Assembly (NCBI GenBank): GCA_020284085.1
Contig: JACEVL010000132.1
Coordinates: 1,080,001 to 1,144,000 of the forward strand
Source of the DNA: Aporrectodea caliginosa
Taxonomy: Eukaryota > Annelida > Clitellata > Crassiclitellata > Lumbricidae
DNA: 64,000 nt
Reading direction: 5' to 3'
Shown here: one piece after another, positions 1-11,599 of the stretch
How positions within the stretch are numbered: position 1 is the first letter of the stretch
Layout: each line of letters opens with the position of its first letter
Translations under genes and position numbers: made by a program
The notes under the pieces: model-generated
The model's database searches: none
The model's input: only the letters and a program-made list of their open reading frames with translations
Told to the model about the DNA's origin: nothing

Positions 1-66
1 TATGTTATGTTATGTTATGTTATGTTATGTTATGTTATGTTTGTTATGTTATGTTATGTTACGTTA
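1..66. repeat. TATGT pentanucleotide microsatellite
   Basis: The window opens inside a run of the 5-bp unit TATGT with one irregular unit near position 40. It continues to the left of the window. From 67 to 211 there is AT-rich DNA with nothing recognisable. Confidence 0.9.
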
Positions 67-211
67 TACATGTGCATTACATTATATTTAGATTTTTACA
101 GATAAATACAAATGTATTTATATATTTGACTGTTTAAGGGTTATGTATGAATGCATTTGACTGTTTAAACATACACATGTTTGCTGCAATTCTAATCTGA
201 AAAGCTTGCAA

Positions 212-1643
212 CATTCATTCATTCATTCATTCGGGGAATTTATATAGCGCCCCTTCAAGGAAACTACTCAGAGGCGCTCCCGACTCCAACGCGCCCAAAA
301 GAACAGTTTTGAGTTTAGTAAGAAAAGTTTCAGGCAGACTCCCAGGGTGTAGACGCAGCTCTAGAGGAAGACCATTCCAGATCATTGGCCCTGCCACAGA
401 AAAAGCTCGGTTCTGCATTGTTGCAGTACGAGCAAAAGGAACCATAAGAACTCCTTTTTCTGCGGAGCGTAGGAGGCGACGCCCTGGGACAACCGAAATC
501 AAACAGCAGAGCTCACGGAGGTAAGTTGGGGCGAGGCCCTGGAGACAGCGCAAAACCAAAGCAGCTACCCTGTACTCTATGCGCTGACAGATAGGGAGCC
601 AGTGGAGGACCTCCAGCATGTAGCTGGAGACGTGTCCATACCTTGGAATTTGCCAAATGAGTCGCGCTGCAGAGCGCAAGACTCGGTCCAAGCATGCTAT
701 GCGGCTAGATGGGAGGCCAAAGTAGAGCGATGAGCAATAGTCAAGACGAGCTGTGATGAAGGAATGCACTAGAGTAAGTTTGGCAGCAGACGTAAGCGAG
801 CGAGTAACAGTACGAAGCTGGCGCAGCTGGTAACAGCAGTCCCGAGCAAGACGATGAAGATGTGGAGCAAAAGTGAGCTCTTGGTCCAGCTGGACGCCGA
901 GGTCACGAACCGTGGTTGAAAAGACATAATGAGGGAATTCAGACGTAAGAGTAGTAAAGTCAAGTTTAGCAACCTGTTTCCGAGTGCCTAACCAGATGAA
1001 TTTAGTCTTGGACGGGTTCAAGCGCAGTCGATTAGACGACATCCACGCTTCTAGAGCATCCATAGTCCCGCTCATGACCCGAACTGCAGAGATTGCGTTG
1101 GACGGCAGGCAGTGAGTGTACGCTTGCACGTCGTCAGCATATAGCTGACCCAAAACCGCATGCGCCCTCAAAAGTTGAGCAACACCTGATGTGTAGATAA
1201 TATATAGGATGGGCCCAAGGACCGAACCCTGAGGCAGACCACATTGCGCAGGGACCCATATGGACCTAGTGGAGCCATGGACCACACAGAGGGAACGTTC
1301 ATGGAGAAAAGAGGCTACCCATTCATAAAAATTACCAGTTAGATCAAAAGATACATTCAACCGCTCTAACAGGATATCATGGTCTACAGTGTCGAATGCA
1401 GCACTGACGTCGAAAAGGGCCAGCAGGGTAAGCTTGGCATTGTCAATCGCTCCGTAGATGTCTGAAAGGAGTCGGAGCAGAAGCGTCTCAGTTGAGTGGT
1501 GTTTTCTGAAACCAGATTGACTTTGTGGCAGCAGATTATTCCCTTCTAGGTAGGCGACGAGCTGCATAGCAACGACCTTTTCAATGATTTTTGAGAAGAA
1601 GGTAACGTTTGCTATTGGCCTGTAGTTCGTGGGGTCAGTTGGT
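212..1643 (-). mobile_element. 5'-truncated L2/CR1-type LINE with (GAAT)n 3' tail
   Basis: This is a non-LTR retrotransposon on the minus strand. Its 3' end is the (ATTC)n run at 212-232, read as (GAAT)n on the sense strand and preceded by the motif GCGCTATATAAA. Its 5' end breaks at about 1640 into a (GTCTCT)n tract, so the endonuclease and any ORF1 are missing, as expected for incomplete target-primed reverse transcription. The same 3' tail recurs many times in the window (9.5, 10.6, 45.4, 46.4 kb and others) and also ends the SINEs at 16140 and 28795. Assignment to the L2/CR1 group rests on the RT sequence and the tetranucleotide tail; no database comparison was possible. Confidence 0.9.
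227..1636 (-). pseudogene. LINE reverse transcriptase domain (5'-incomplete ORF)
   Basis: An RNA-dependent DNA polymerase fragment. The frame is open from about 1636 and runs through the first ATG at 1567, because upstream codons read DPTNYRPIANV, the usual start of the RT fingers in these LINEs. Counting from that ATG, residues 19-28 give GFRKHHSTET, typical of L2/CR1 RTs. Motif A is LFDVSAAFD at 51-59 with the first catalytic Asp, motif B is GLPQGS at 110-115, and motif C is YADD at 143-146 with the catalytic Asp pair. The thumb and C-terminal region (GPMIWNGLPLEL) continue to the end. The stop TGA lies inside the GAAT tail, so no separate 3' UTR remains. The RT core has no internal stop, which suggests a young insertion, but without the N-terminal part it cannot be an autonomous element. 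Confidence 0.9.
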
Positions 1644-2560
1644 CAGTTGTCTCTGTCTCTGTCTCTGTCTCTGTCTCTGTGCACATGAGGTGTGCACCAG
1701 AATTAGTTAATGAATTTGTTGACCCGCCTCTTTAAGAACTGCATGAGCGGTCGCCAAATGGGCTTTAGAAAGGCTGTCATCTGTGCACGAGTTTCTACGT
1801 AACGAAACGCTTGTGTGTAGGTGTATGTGTCTGTGCGTGCCCGTGTGAGTGCGTGTGTGTGCGTGTGTGCGTGTGTGTGCGTGCATGTGCGTGGGTGTGT
1901 GTATGTGGTGCATATATTGTGACTGATACAAGTGCAGATTAAACAAATACAGGTACACGTGCGACATGATTTCCTGACCAACTTACATGGAATGGCATAT
2001 TGTATATATGTGTATATATATATATATATGTTGTATATATTATATATAGTAGTAGTTTCAGTTGAACGACACTGTTTGATTACAAAGCCCATTAGCGTCG
2101 CCCTCCTCCAATATATATATGTAATATATATATATATAATATGTATGTATTATACTAGAGTTACTGTACTATAGAGCTATACACGGTGCACTGACGGAGC
2201 ATCAAGAATCAAACATGAAGGCTATAGAATTACATAGCTATCAAGACAAAGCTTCAACGTGTCGTATATGCAGGCAGTGAATGTTGTGTGTTTGCCAATA
2301 TGCGTGTTGAAAGCGCCCGTCAAACGGGTCTACTTGTTCCGTATACGGCTCCGGGTCAAACAGCGCAGGTGCAAAGGAAGAGAGATCTATAGGACTCACA
2401 GCCGAACAGGTTTTTTCACAGCTGTGCAGTTTTTTCAGCTGGTCGATGCAAAATAATAGCGACATTTGTCAATGTATATATATATATAATATATCTATCT
2501 ATCTATCTATCTATCTATGGAATATATATATACTATATTCGGACCACCGTATACTTCAAT
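1644..2560. repeat. cluster of simple repeats (GTCTCT, GT, AT, ATCT)
   Basis: (GTCTCT)n at about 1647-1682, GT-rich DNA at about 1810-1915, several AT runs between 2000 and 2150, and (ATCT)n at about 2492-2518. Open frames here, including His/Thr-rich ones, are products of these repeats. No gene is seen. Confidence 0.85.
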
Positions 2561-2639
2561 TCTAGACGATGGCGATGATGTGTGGGATGGAGCTTATCTG
2601 TTGAAGCTGCTGACGATAATGAATGAAGATTAGAGTGAT

Positions 2640-3060
2640 ATATAGAAAGGAGTGATGTCATCACGAATGATGATGACTGTAGTGGTGGTGCTGGTTAGGG
2701 TTGGTAATGATGATGATCATGATAATGACTATGATGGAGATAGTAGTGGTAGTAGTGAACATGGTGGTTGCGGCAGTGAATCAAGTTATTGTATAATATT
2801 AGTGGTGATGATGGTGGATGTAGTGATGATCATGGTGAGATGGTGGTGGTGGTGGTGGTTATGGCGATGATGATGGCGGTAATGATGAGATGGTGGTGGT
2901 GGTGATGGTGTTGGTGGTGGTGGTGATGGTGTTGGTGGTGGTGGTGTTGGTGGTGGTTATGGGGATGATGGTGGTGGTTGTGGTGATGATGATTATGGTG
3001 GTGGTGGTAATGATGAGTTGTTGTTGGTGGTGGTAGTGGTGGTTGAGCAGATGACAGTGG
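2640..3060. repeat. GGT/GAT trinucleotide-rich tract
   Basis: An impure run of GGT and GAT triplets on the plus strand, densest at 2838-3030. Minus-strand frames give His-rich low-complexity peptides that should not be read as proteins. Confidence 0.85.
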
Positions 3061-3345
3061 TGATAAGAATGTTGATGCCGAACAGGTAGATGAATATTTT
3101 CCAGGCTCGTATATACGCGTGCGGAGATATAGCAAGACCGGCTGTTTGCTTAAGTCTGCTTGTATGTCTTCATGCATATCCGTGGTTGTTTGAGCGAGTC
3201 CACGTGCGAGCACGAGAGTTTTTCAATAAGTCAACACTTTTGCTTTTAGCTTAAGCGTTTGTGAATGTACCTTTTCCTGCGGTCTGTAGATCGGGTTGGT
3301 ATGTGTAAATGCGTGTTTAAGTGTGTGTGTTCTTGTCTGTGCTCA

Positions 3346-3622
3346 TCTCATTTAAAGTCTCACCTCTTCAGAATTTCAAACCTCATCCATCCAATTTCAC
3401 ACCTTCAGAGCTTTCTCATCCTCAACAAAACCCGCCTTAGCTGTTCACAGTCTTCTTTCTCTAGATTAGGATCTTCAATTGACATCTCTGGACAATCCCT
3501 CTGACAAGATGCAGCGCTTGTGAATAAGCTAGTGCCCTGTGCTTAGCTTTATACTAGCGCTTTAGAAATGTGGAGTTTACGATTACGATTACGATTACAA
3601 TTACGATTACGATTACGATCTG
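3346..3622 (+). mobile_element. retroelement 3' end with (GATTAC)n tail
   Basis: A decayed non-LTR retroelement terminus. It carries the phrase GAATAAGCTAG at about 3522 and ends in repeated ATTACG hexamers at 3581-3620. Related copies are at 17560-17850, 42290-42560 and 43190-43490; all share a pyrimidine-rich stretch, an 'ataagct(g/a)' motif and a short A/T/G/C-mixed tail. No complete protein is visible. Confidence 0.6.
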
Positions 3623-4853
3623 TGTCTGTTCAGATATTGTTTTGCCAGTTAGCGTATAGACTGAATTTAGCCAGACTTAGTTAATCCCGCTTTCCTCTGT
3701 ATATATATATATATATACACGCGTTGAATACCAATTAATGTCATCCATGGTGCACCAGTCACCCTAGAACTTCTGACAGATGCTGTCTGGTGACCTAGAA
3801 GTCACCTACGGAATCTCTCATCCCGAGTCAGAGACTGCATCTTTTTGGTGCCTTCCAAAATCAGAATGCTCATCTGCTCAGTCTTCTGGGAATACATCTT
3901 CCGATACCAGAATGCGTACATATGCCGCACAACTTAATCAGAAGACGCGTTCCAATAAGAGGTTTCAAGGAGTTAAGAAAAGACAGTTCTCTTAAATAGG
4001 CGCTCTAGTTTTTGAGCGGAGAAATTAAGAAAGTAGCAGATAATTGGTTAATTACAGGTTAACCAGAAGATGCATCCTCTTACAGCAGCAGTGCCAAAGA
4101 ATCGAACCTGAATGTCTACCTTCCTTGGCTCATTCTAGAAACTGACTGTCGTCGTTATTATAATTTTGCGTTTGATGAAAATTGTAAACCGAGAGGTAGG
4201 TCCTATGTCATCTAATGTAAGGCGTTGTGCTGAGTTTTTAAAATCAGAGCAATTATAGGTTACAAAGGGATCTTATGCTGTGTTAAGTTATGTCAAGGTT
4301 GACCGGGATTGGCTCGGAACACCTCTGAGTAGTTGTATTTATGTATATTTGTTTATTTCCACAAAACAACAGGAAAACGCTGTAGGTGAACAATAACAGC
4401 TATTTATTTACATAAGTAAATGTCACGGAGAAGCGCTAAATAAATTCTATGAATCAATGAATGAATCAATGAATGAGAAGGTATTTGCTCGTTTATTACA
4501 GGTCTATATTGACTAAATTCTGATGAGGAATGGTCTTGGTATATCGCAGGAGAATGCGAATAGACTTAGATTGGCGACTATCAATCCTTGTGAAAAATAA
4601 AGTTGATACCAAAGAATTGCAATTTATTGCAATTTCAGTAATTTAAATAACTAACGGTAGCCCTAATTAAAACTGCTAATTGTTTAAGTTCCGAATATAA
4701 ACAAATAGCTTCATTGGCGCCTAACTGTTTCACGGTATAGTCGAATAATAAATTAGAGTAACTATGAACAACTAAAGATATATACAAAATACTGTAAACT
4801 TCGAGCGCCGTAGAGTAAGTCATATCGTTCATAGGGATCGCTGGCTTCGGCGT
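3623..4853. other. intergenic, probably includes 3' UTR of the GPCR gene
   Basis: No gene recognised. About 4305-4345 contains 'cacctctgagtag', a remnant of the common LINE/SINE tail. The part just below 4853 is the likely 3' UTR of the minus-strand receptor; an AATAAA on the minus strand occurs near 4620. Confidence 0.5.
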
Positions 4854-6044
4854 TTAAAGGCGAGTTTCTTCGGCCATCTTTGGGCTCTTTGTGGTCGTCA
4901 TAGAAACGTACCGGGTCTGTTCGACGTCCGCTGGCTTCTGACCAACGCAGAACATCTCCCTAAAAGTGGCGCGAAACTGTCGGCTCATGCTGCAGTAGAT
5001 GAAGAAATTGATGGGGTAGCTGAGCAGAATGAAAAGGTTGATGAACCATGTAGCTATCTGACCGCTTGACCGACTGATGAGAGACAACTCGAACGTGTTC
5101 TGAACGATCAGAATGATGAAGAGAATAGCGAGGGGGAATTCTACGAGAAGGAAAACGCCGACGACGTGTACGAGCATCAGCGTCGTACAGTTGCTCTCAG
5201 CCAGTCTCCTGCACTCCGACCGACGGTTCTGCTTCAGCAGCTGCTCCCTCCGACGACTCGCCGTCTTCATGGCATCGATGAGCAGAACGTTGAGCACGAC
5301 GAGCGACGTGCAGGGAACCAGATGGATGAAGATGACGCGGAACCAGTAGTACATGTTGAAGTAAACGTTTACGTTCTCCTGAACGAAACTGGCCAACTGC
5401 GTCACGCATCCAGTGACGGTCCGATTCGGGTCAACGACCGACGACACCTCAACGGGGACGTAGCGCGTCTCGACGAAGCGTGACGCCTGCGAGACGAATG
5501 CCGCCACGTAGATGCCGAATATGACCTTGACGAAGTTGGGAATGGTGCAGAGCTCGCGTGCCCTGAGGGCATGACAGACGTAGATGTAGCGTTGGATGGC
5601 GAGGGCAACGGTCAGCCAGATGGAGGCCGTGTGGAAAACGGTCGGCAAGTATTCGGTCAGGCAGTAGTAGGCGAAGCACCAGTCGTAGGGGACGTAGTCG
5701 CGGAAGTTGCCCATCGTGTAGAAGTAGACGAAGCACGGCAGGGGCCAGACACCTGTCAGCATGTCTGACGTTGCTATGGCGACGAGGAGCACGTTCGTCG
5801 GCGTGCGCATCTTGCTCTGCAGCAGGACGAGGCAGACGAGCGTGTTGGTAACCATGGTGATGAGCACGAGCACCGGGGAGGAGTAGCCGTTGAGTGGAAC
5901 GAGGAATGGACTCTGTTCGAGGAGGAACAACGGGAATCTGGGGCTGCTGAGGTTCCACGTCGGATCATACGTATCGTTCATGAAGTAGTCGGTTTGGTAG
6001 AACGCAGGAACAACCGTGTCCATCTCCGGTGTACTGTCGGCCAT
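4854..6044 (-). CDS. sex peptide / myoinhibitory peptide receptor-like GPCR
   Basis: A 396-residue class A GPCR in the plasma membrane. Family knowledge: receptors of this type bind myoinhibitory (allatostatin-B) peptides and, in Drosophila, sex peptide, and signal through Gi/o. The N-terminus has two N-glycosylation sequons (N23, N31). TM1 is about 55-77, TM2 84-106, TM3 133-153, TM4 170-190, TM5 232-256, TM6 287-312 and TM7 330-352. C123 and C213 can form the extracellular disulfide. TM1-TM2 carry KMRTPTN. The DRY motif is QRY (151-153) within QRYIYVCHA, and the NPxxY position reads YPINFFIY (343-350); both variants are characteristic of this receptor group. ESNCTTLML at 284-292 and MSRQFR at 353-358 also fit. 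There is no frameshift or internal stop, and the ATG gives a normal N-terminus. The class is confident; the exact ligand is inferred. Confidence 0.93.
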   Translation of the reverse strand: MADSTPEMDTVVPAFYQTDYFMNDTYDPTWNLSSPRFPLFLLEQSPFLVPLNGYSSPVLVLITMVTNTLVCLVLLQSKMRTPTNVLLVAIATSDMLTGVWPLPCFVYFYTMGNFRDYVPYDWCFAYYCLTEYLPTVFHTASIWLTVALAIQRYIYVCHALRARELCTIPNFVKVIFGIYVAAFVSQASRFVETRYVPVEVSSVVDPNRTVTGCVTQLASFVQENVNVYFNMYYWFRVIFIHLVPCTSLVVLNVLLIDAMKTASRRREQLLKQNRRSECRRLAESNCTTLMLVHVVGVFLLVEFPLAILFIILIVQNTFELSLISRSSGQIATWFINLFILLSYPINFFIYCSMSRQFRATFREMFCVGQKPADVEQTRYVSMTTTKSPKMAEETRL

Positions 6045-6050
6045 GATTAT

Positions 6051-6062
6051 CTAAGAAAGAAC
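6051..6062 (-). promoter_or_regulatory. candidate splice acceptor just before the GPCR ATG
   Basis: On the minus strand the sequence reads TTCTTTCTTAG followed by six bases and then ATG. The AG is at 6051-6052. This is a strong pyrimidine-tract acceptor and suggests that the coding sequence sits in one exon with at least one upstream non-coding exon. No promoter was identified. Confidence 0.45.
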
Positions 6063-6341
6063 AGGTGCCCGCGCTTAGTAGGAGTAGAATTCTGTTCGAA
6101 GTCAATCTGAAGATGAACTGCGACTTATTTCACTTCCACAGCTGCTGACAAAATAGTCGACAGTTTCTTAAAGTAAAATCATCCAATCGATGCAACATGT
6201 GTCATCAGATCAACTTCGTCTTCTTCTCAACTGAGAAGCTATCACGAAAGTCAAGGAATAATATGTCTAACACTTTAACGACGAGAGTGTACTAAATGCG
6301 ACAGGGGCACCAATGACTGAATTAGAAAAGTATCCAGATAA

Positions 6342-6729
<388 letters not shown>

Positions 6730-7930
6730 AGGGATAGTAGTTGTAGCAGTTGTAGTAAAAGTAGCAATGAATGACCTGGTATGACAAACGGAGTCTTACA
6801 ATTAATTTGTCAAATTTCGGATTCTGACATATTACATTTAATTCTTTTTCAAACAATGTATAATAAAATGTATATAATTCCAACTATTTTAGGAGATATT
6901 ACCAGCTGAATGTTTTTGTTATTCGATTGTCGGCAGAACGCGTAGACTCTAACCTTCTGCTTGGCAATCAACTCTTACATAAGGCCGTCTCATTCACCTG
7001 GCAGAATAAGTTGTTTGTTAAATATTTAAGATCGGCTGATAAAGACCTTTCAAACAATAGCCTAGGTTATTCTACAGATAATTGCCGAATTTTGAGCCAA
7101 AATATAATTTGTCACATCTACTTAACACAATCAGACATTAATGTAATCAAATCAAAGCATCTATATACGCGTTGAAATATCAGATATAAATGACAACGTA
7201 TAGATAAGAAAATGCTTGATCAAACTATCTAAGAAGTAAATTATACCAGTGTTTTTTTTAGCTAAAGACACAAACTCTACCCCCCCCTCCTTCCGGAAAA
7301 TTCGTTGTTCACTTTGAGGCACTGCTTTCAAAGAAAAATCAGAATCCTAAATGGCAAACAGGAGATGATAATTCTGAATATGAAACCTGATTTTTCAGAC
7401 ACCGTCGGTCATGTTTCTAATCTAATTTTTTTAATAGGCCCGAAGGGTCATCTCCACATATTATATAGGTTTACAAATGAATACGAAGGACTTCAGTCGT
7501 GTTGCGGATACTGTGCCCATATTATGCGTTGCTAAGTAGGTGTTTGCATGTCTGCGTTCGGTAGACAGATGCAAGGCTATCGATACAAAGCAATTAGGCC
7601 CATAACGAAAAGACGGCATGTATTTATTATAAGCACTTCTACATCCATTTATATTTATAACATGAAAAAATTATGAATTATTATTCAGTAACTTAGCGAC
7701 ACTATTGATTCCTAATTGGCCATTAAGCCACCGAACCAGGATGCAAGAGAGGAACACTGTACTGTCAATCTTGTTGCATGCATGCAGACACTGCCCCTCA
7801 GCGTCACGCTGTAATGATGGACAGATAGGTTTGGCGTCTTCTGGCTTCGTATCAACGACACAAATCGTTATTCATTAAAAATAGTCAGGCGAGGAAAGCC
7901 TGGTCGTGAAAGCCTTGCAGGACAATAGTT
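6730..7930. other. intergenic, nothing recognised
   Basis: AT-rich DNA without recognisable coding potential; short open frames show no motif. I see no RNA gene. Confidence 0.5.
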
Positions 7931-7937
7931 GTATTAT

Positions 7938-8075
7938 ACTCGTTTCTAAATGTCAGATTCAGATCTCTGTATCAGATTCGTTTCTTAGTGTCAGATTCAT
8001 ATCTCTGTATCGGATTCATTCTTGTGAAAGATTCATATTTCTCTATCAGATTCAGTTCTTTGTATCGCATTCATT
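7938..8075. repeat. degenerate tandem repeat, unit about 23-25 bp
   Basis: Repeated variants of TCAGATTC(a/g)TATCTCTGTATC occur about six times in a row with substitutions. The peptide read through it (SVRFISLYRIHS) only reflects the repeat. Confidence 0.6.
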
Positions 8076-9522
8076 GAACTTAAGAGAGCTCTATAGATAT
8101 AGAATGGCATGTGGCTGCCATTCTGTATTCGAAATAATTGATATCATTAAAAAATATCGACAAGTAGGCCTGCAAGTCTACAAGCTCATTTGTAGACCTA
8201 ATTTAAATAATTACATTTTTCTCCCATATTGATAAAAATCTTTGAGTTCGCTAGTATAGAGCGGCTTGTTTAGGGCAGGATCACAGGATCCCAACAAAGA
8301 ATGTTGGTAAGTTGCTGCACAAATGAACTAGATATATTCGATTTCTTGAAATATACATGTGTATGAAATAACTATTAAAAAATATGGTGACCTATATCTT
8401 ATAATCCAATAATATATGCCTATACTTCTGTGAACCTGTAGGCCTAATTGATTTAACAGACGTATACATTTTGACATAAATGTTACTAATATTTTATGCA
8501 ATTAAAGATAGTTTTCATCCATTTTATTGCAGTTGTTTAGCTAGCGAAGACTATCGTGTACAAGCAATATTCGAATAGCACGGCAATAGTGCTGTTTAAC
8601 CCTGCCATATTATCACAATACCAACCGCATCTCAAACGATAATCCTTAGGAGTAGATATATCTTCGTGGAGTACATAGGCCACACTTGCGTAGGAGCAAC
8701 GAGTATACATTATAGCGAGCAGTCGTACCTTGCAAAACCTCTTCAATACACACGGTCTTTGGCTAGTGTAGAACTGCCAGCCATAATATACTTAGAAACT
8801 CCGCGAGATGTGATTAGAATGTTGACCGTGGATGCTTCATCCTTAAACCTCCGAGAATTTCCCTAAGACCAACGAATGTCCAGCCATCAATATGGACTCT
8901 TAATCAGTTCACACAGTGTCCACGCATCATATAGGTAAGTAAGTAAGAGTTATAAGCATATGCACAAATGAGATATCTTAAAATGATATATTAGCATTGA
9001 CATTTAAATAAAATATCTTATACTACAGGCCTATAGAATGTAAATGTAAATGTAGGCCTACGCGTTTCTCTGTAGCGACCGTACATTGCCTCGATCCTGC
9101 TCATATTTCAATGAATTAATTGGGTGGGATCTTCCTTTGCCACCGCTGCCCGTTTGAATGGTATGTAAAGCACGTAATACATGTATTTAGCACAATGTTC
9201 TTTTAAAATGAACAATATTGTGATGGAATGTAATATAAATGTAATGAAATGTACCCGATAATGTAAATGAACATTTGTGTAGCGCCCTCCAAGATATCTA
9301 CTTAAAGGATTTCTTTGCGCTATAGCCTAGATGATGTTAAATGTCATTGCGAACGAAAATATGACACCAGTTTCAGTTAGCAAAACAATAATTATTGGAA
9401 TATATTGGCATCATATAGGCTGCCTATGCGTAAAGAATTTCTGCAAACCATGAACACGCCTATTGACATAAAGCATTATACTGTTTTTTTTTATTATAGG
9501 CCTATATAATTATGTGTATATT
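8076..9522. other. AT-rich intergenic DNA with a LINE-tail remnant
   Basis: No gene seen. At about 9276-9310 there is 'gtgtagcgccctccaagatatctact', a decayed copy of the common LINE/SINE 3' tail on the minus strand. The motif TAGGCCTA recurs near 9050. Confidence 0.45.
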
Positions 9523-10807
9523 ATTCATTCATTCATTCATTCATTCATTCGAGAATTTATATAGCATTCATGGACACTAAGGTCACTGTGCCGAATAAGG
9601 CCCACCTAAGGAACTTTGCCAAAAAACGGCTACTGGTATGGAACTGTAACTATGGAAAATAGTCATATGATGAGTGTATGGAAGTAGTTACATAGTGGAT
9701 TAATTATTTTAATGAAATAAAATTCCACATAGTAGGAAATAATTTTTTGTAGAAGGCATCATGTGGGCCTTATTACCGAGCACCGCATGTAATAAGGCCC
9801 AACTTAAAAAGTGTCTTTTGTCGTAGTTTAAATGTCCGCTTTACAGTGTCAAACATGAAATTAACACTGTTTCTTATGAGATGGACAGCTATTGAATGAT
9901 TATAGCCGTCCGGAATAAAATAAATGTGATGAAAATGTGTAGTCATTAATTCAGGCTTTTTCCTTAAATTATTATTTTATTATTTTATTATTCGTCACAA
10001 TATGGGCAAACGAATGTTTCTGCTTCTACTACTGAATCTAAACCAATACATACATCATGTAACCACTGTCCGCACTGTCCATATTTCGTCATGCTAAACT
10101 GTGTATACTGTCTGCACACAATGCATAGGGCCTTATTACCTACAGAAAGGTGGGCCTTGTTACCCTCACCAGCACGCCATGAACACTTCGACCAATATCC
10201 GGGTAATTCTAAAGTGCATAATTAAGTTTTCAGTCTACATAGTCTTGCCAATATCCGCTGTTTACATATATTATCATAGCAACATGCATGCAATACGCAG
10301 ACTGAGGATTAATTACGATATTAACACAACCGAAAATAAGAAAATTGCAAAATAAATTATCGCAAAAATCTTGCCATATTTTTAATTCAAAGATGTTGCC
10401 GAAAAGAAAACCCATGATCAACTACAGTAGTTCACAGATGAAGGCCCGTCAACGATATAAAATTATGGCGACATCTGACGAATAGATTCGGAGATATTTG
10501 AATTTTAAGTGCGTGGGCCTTATTGCCACCCCGGGCCTTATTAGGCACAGTGACCTTACTCAGAGGCGCTCCTGACTCCACGCGCCCAAAAAGAACAGTT
10601 TTGAGTTTAGTAAGGAAAGTTTCAGGCAGACTCCCAGGGTGTAGACGCAGCTCTAGAGGAAGACCATTCCAGATCATTGGGCCTGCCACAGAAAAAGCTC
10701 GGTTCTGCATTGTTGCAGTACGAGCAAAAGGAACCATAAGAACTCCTTTTTCTGCGGAGCGTATATAGGAGGCGACGCCCTGGAACAACCGAGATCAGAC
10801 AGCAGAG
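9523..10807 (-). mobile_element. second 5'-truncated LINE copy, split by a DNA element
   Basis: The LINE 3' terminus is at 9523-9575, with (ATTC)n then 'gaatttatatagc', and resumes at 10558-10807, where the minus strand encodes the same C-terminal RT region as the 227-1636 copy (RSAEKGVLMVPFARTATMQN and onward). A 979-bp inverted-repeat element occupies 9579-10557. The LINE is truncated after about 250 bp of its 3' end, so it never carried a full RT. Confidence 0.85.
9579..10557. mobile_element. non-autonomous DNA transposon inserted in a LINE tail
   Basis: The terminal inverted repeats begin AAGGTCACTGTGCC on the left, and the right end reads GGCACAGTGACCTT, then continue as (c/t)AATAAGGCCC. 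The element interrupts a recognisable LINE end, and ACT is found on both sides (9576-9578 and 10558-10560), giving a possible 3-bp target duplication. The phrase AATAAGGCCC or its complement recurs inside near both ends (9594, 9770, 9790, 10130, 10515, 10535). No transposase is encoded. A 3-bp duplication would fit CACTA/Chapaev or Harbinger types; I cannot decide. Confidence 0.75.
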
Positions 10808-10926
10808 AGTCAGAACTGCCAGTTCTCAATTATATATTGAATATTTACATAATGGATTTAATATATACACTATATTAACATCTTGTAAGCATGGAGGCTA
10901 TTCACATAACATGTATAACATAAGTG

Positions 10927-11290
10927 AAATTTTTAAAGCGTAACTTCAAGAAAAGCTCATCAGCAGCGCTACCGACAAAGGGGCTCGACGGTAAAACAAA
11001 ACAGACATCGAGCACTTGCGGAACAAAGAAGATGACAGACTGATTAGCTCAATTCTCTTTTTGAAAGAAAGACTACTCAAGGTTACAGGATACAGGGCCA
11101 ACAATGGAAAAATTTGTGTGCTGGATAATGGACGACCTAGCCCCAAGGAATGACAAGGATACCATGTGCAGCCAATCGGAGGGACCTGCGAATCTGCGAC
11201 CAGGAATAGATGAGGCAGAGATACACAGGGATCTGAGATAGGATGGGTTACTTTCCACCAGGCAATTTCAAATGAGAGTTAGAATCGTAT
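10927..11290 (-). mobile_element. possible ancient LINE 3' remnant
   Basis: The text 'aaagcgtaacttcaagaaaagctcatcagcagcgctacc' resembles a decayed minus-strand copy of the LINE tail and is followed by about 350 bp without an intact frame. It resembles the remnant at 43640-43890. From 11290 to 11600 nothing is recognised. Confidence 0.35.
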
Positions 11291-11599
11291 ACACAACGCG
11301 TGTAGAGTGTCTCTTACGTAGGCGGAGAAAAGGCTAAATTTTGGGATACCACCGATCAGACCAGCAGAAACATTTAGAACACACTGCAATTTCGAGACTA
11401 GAGATGGGAACCATATCCAGAGAAAATAACATTTTTCATGCTGATATAATGCATGCAGAACGTGAATAAATGAATTGTACCTAGTACCGCGTTTTTTTTT
11501 TACAAAAAATGAACTAACGGAATACATGTAGGTATTGTATTGACTATGTCATATATTTCTGCCGTAAATTAAGCGCTAATCCATCCAAGGTGTCACGAA

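Noticed and set aside
2830..3213. His-rich metal-binding protein
   Set aside because: It is translated from the GGT/GAT tract, with no codon structure beyond the repeat.
5449..5958. 169-residue frame and other frames overlapping the GPCR
   Set aside because: They are shadow frames in the GC-rich coding region. The receptor frame carries all family motifs.
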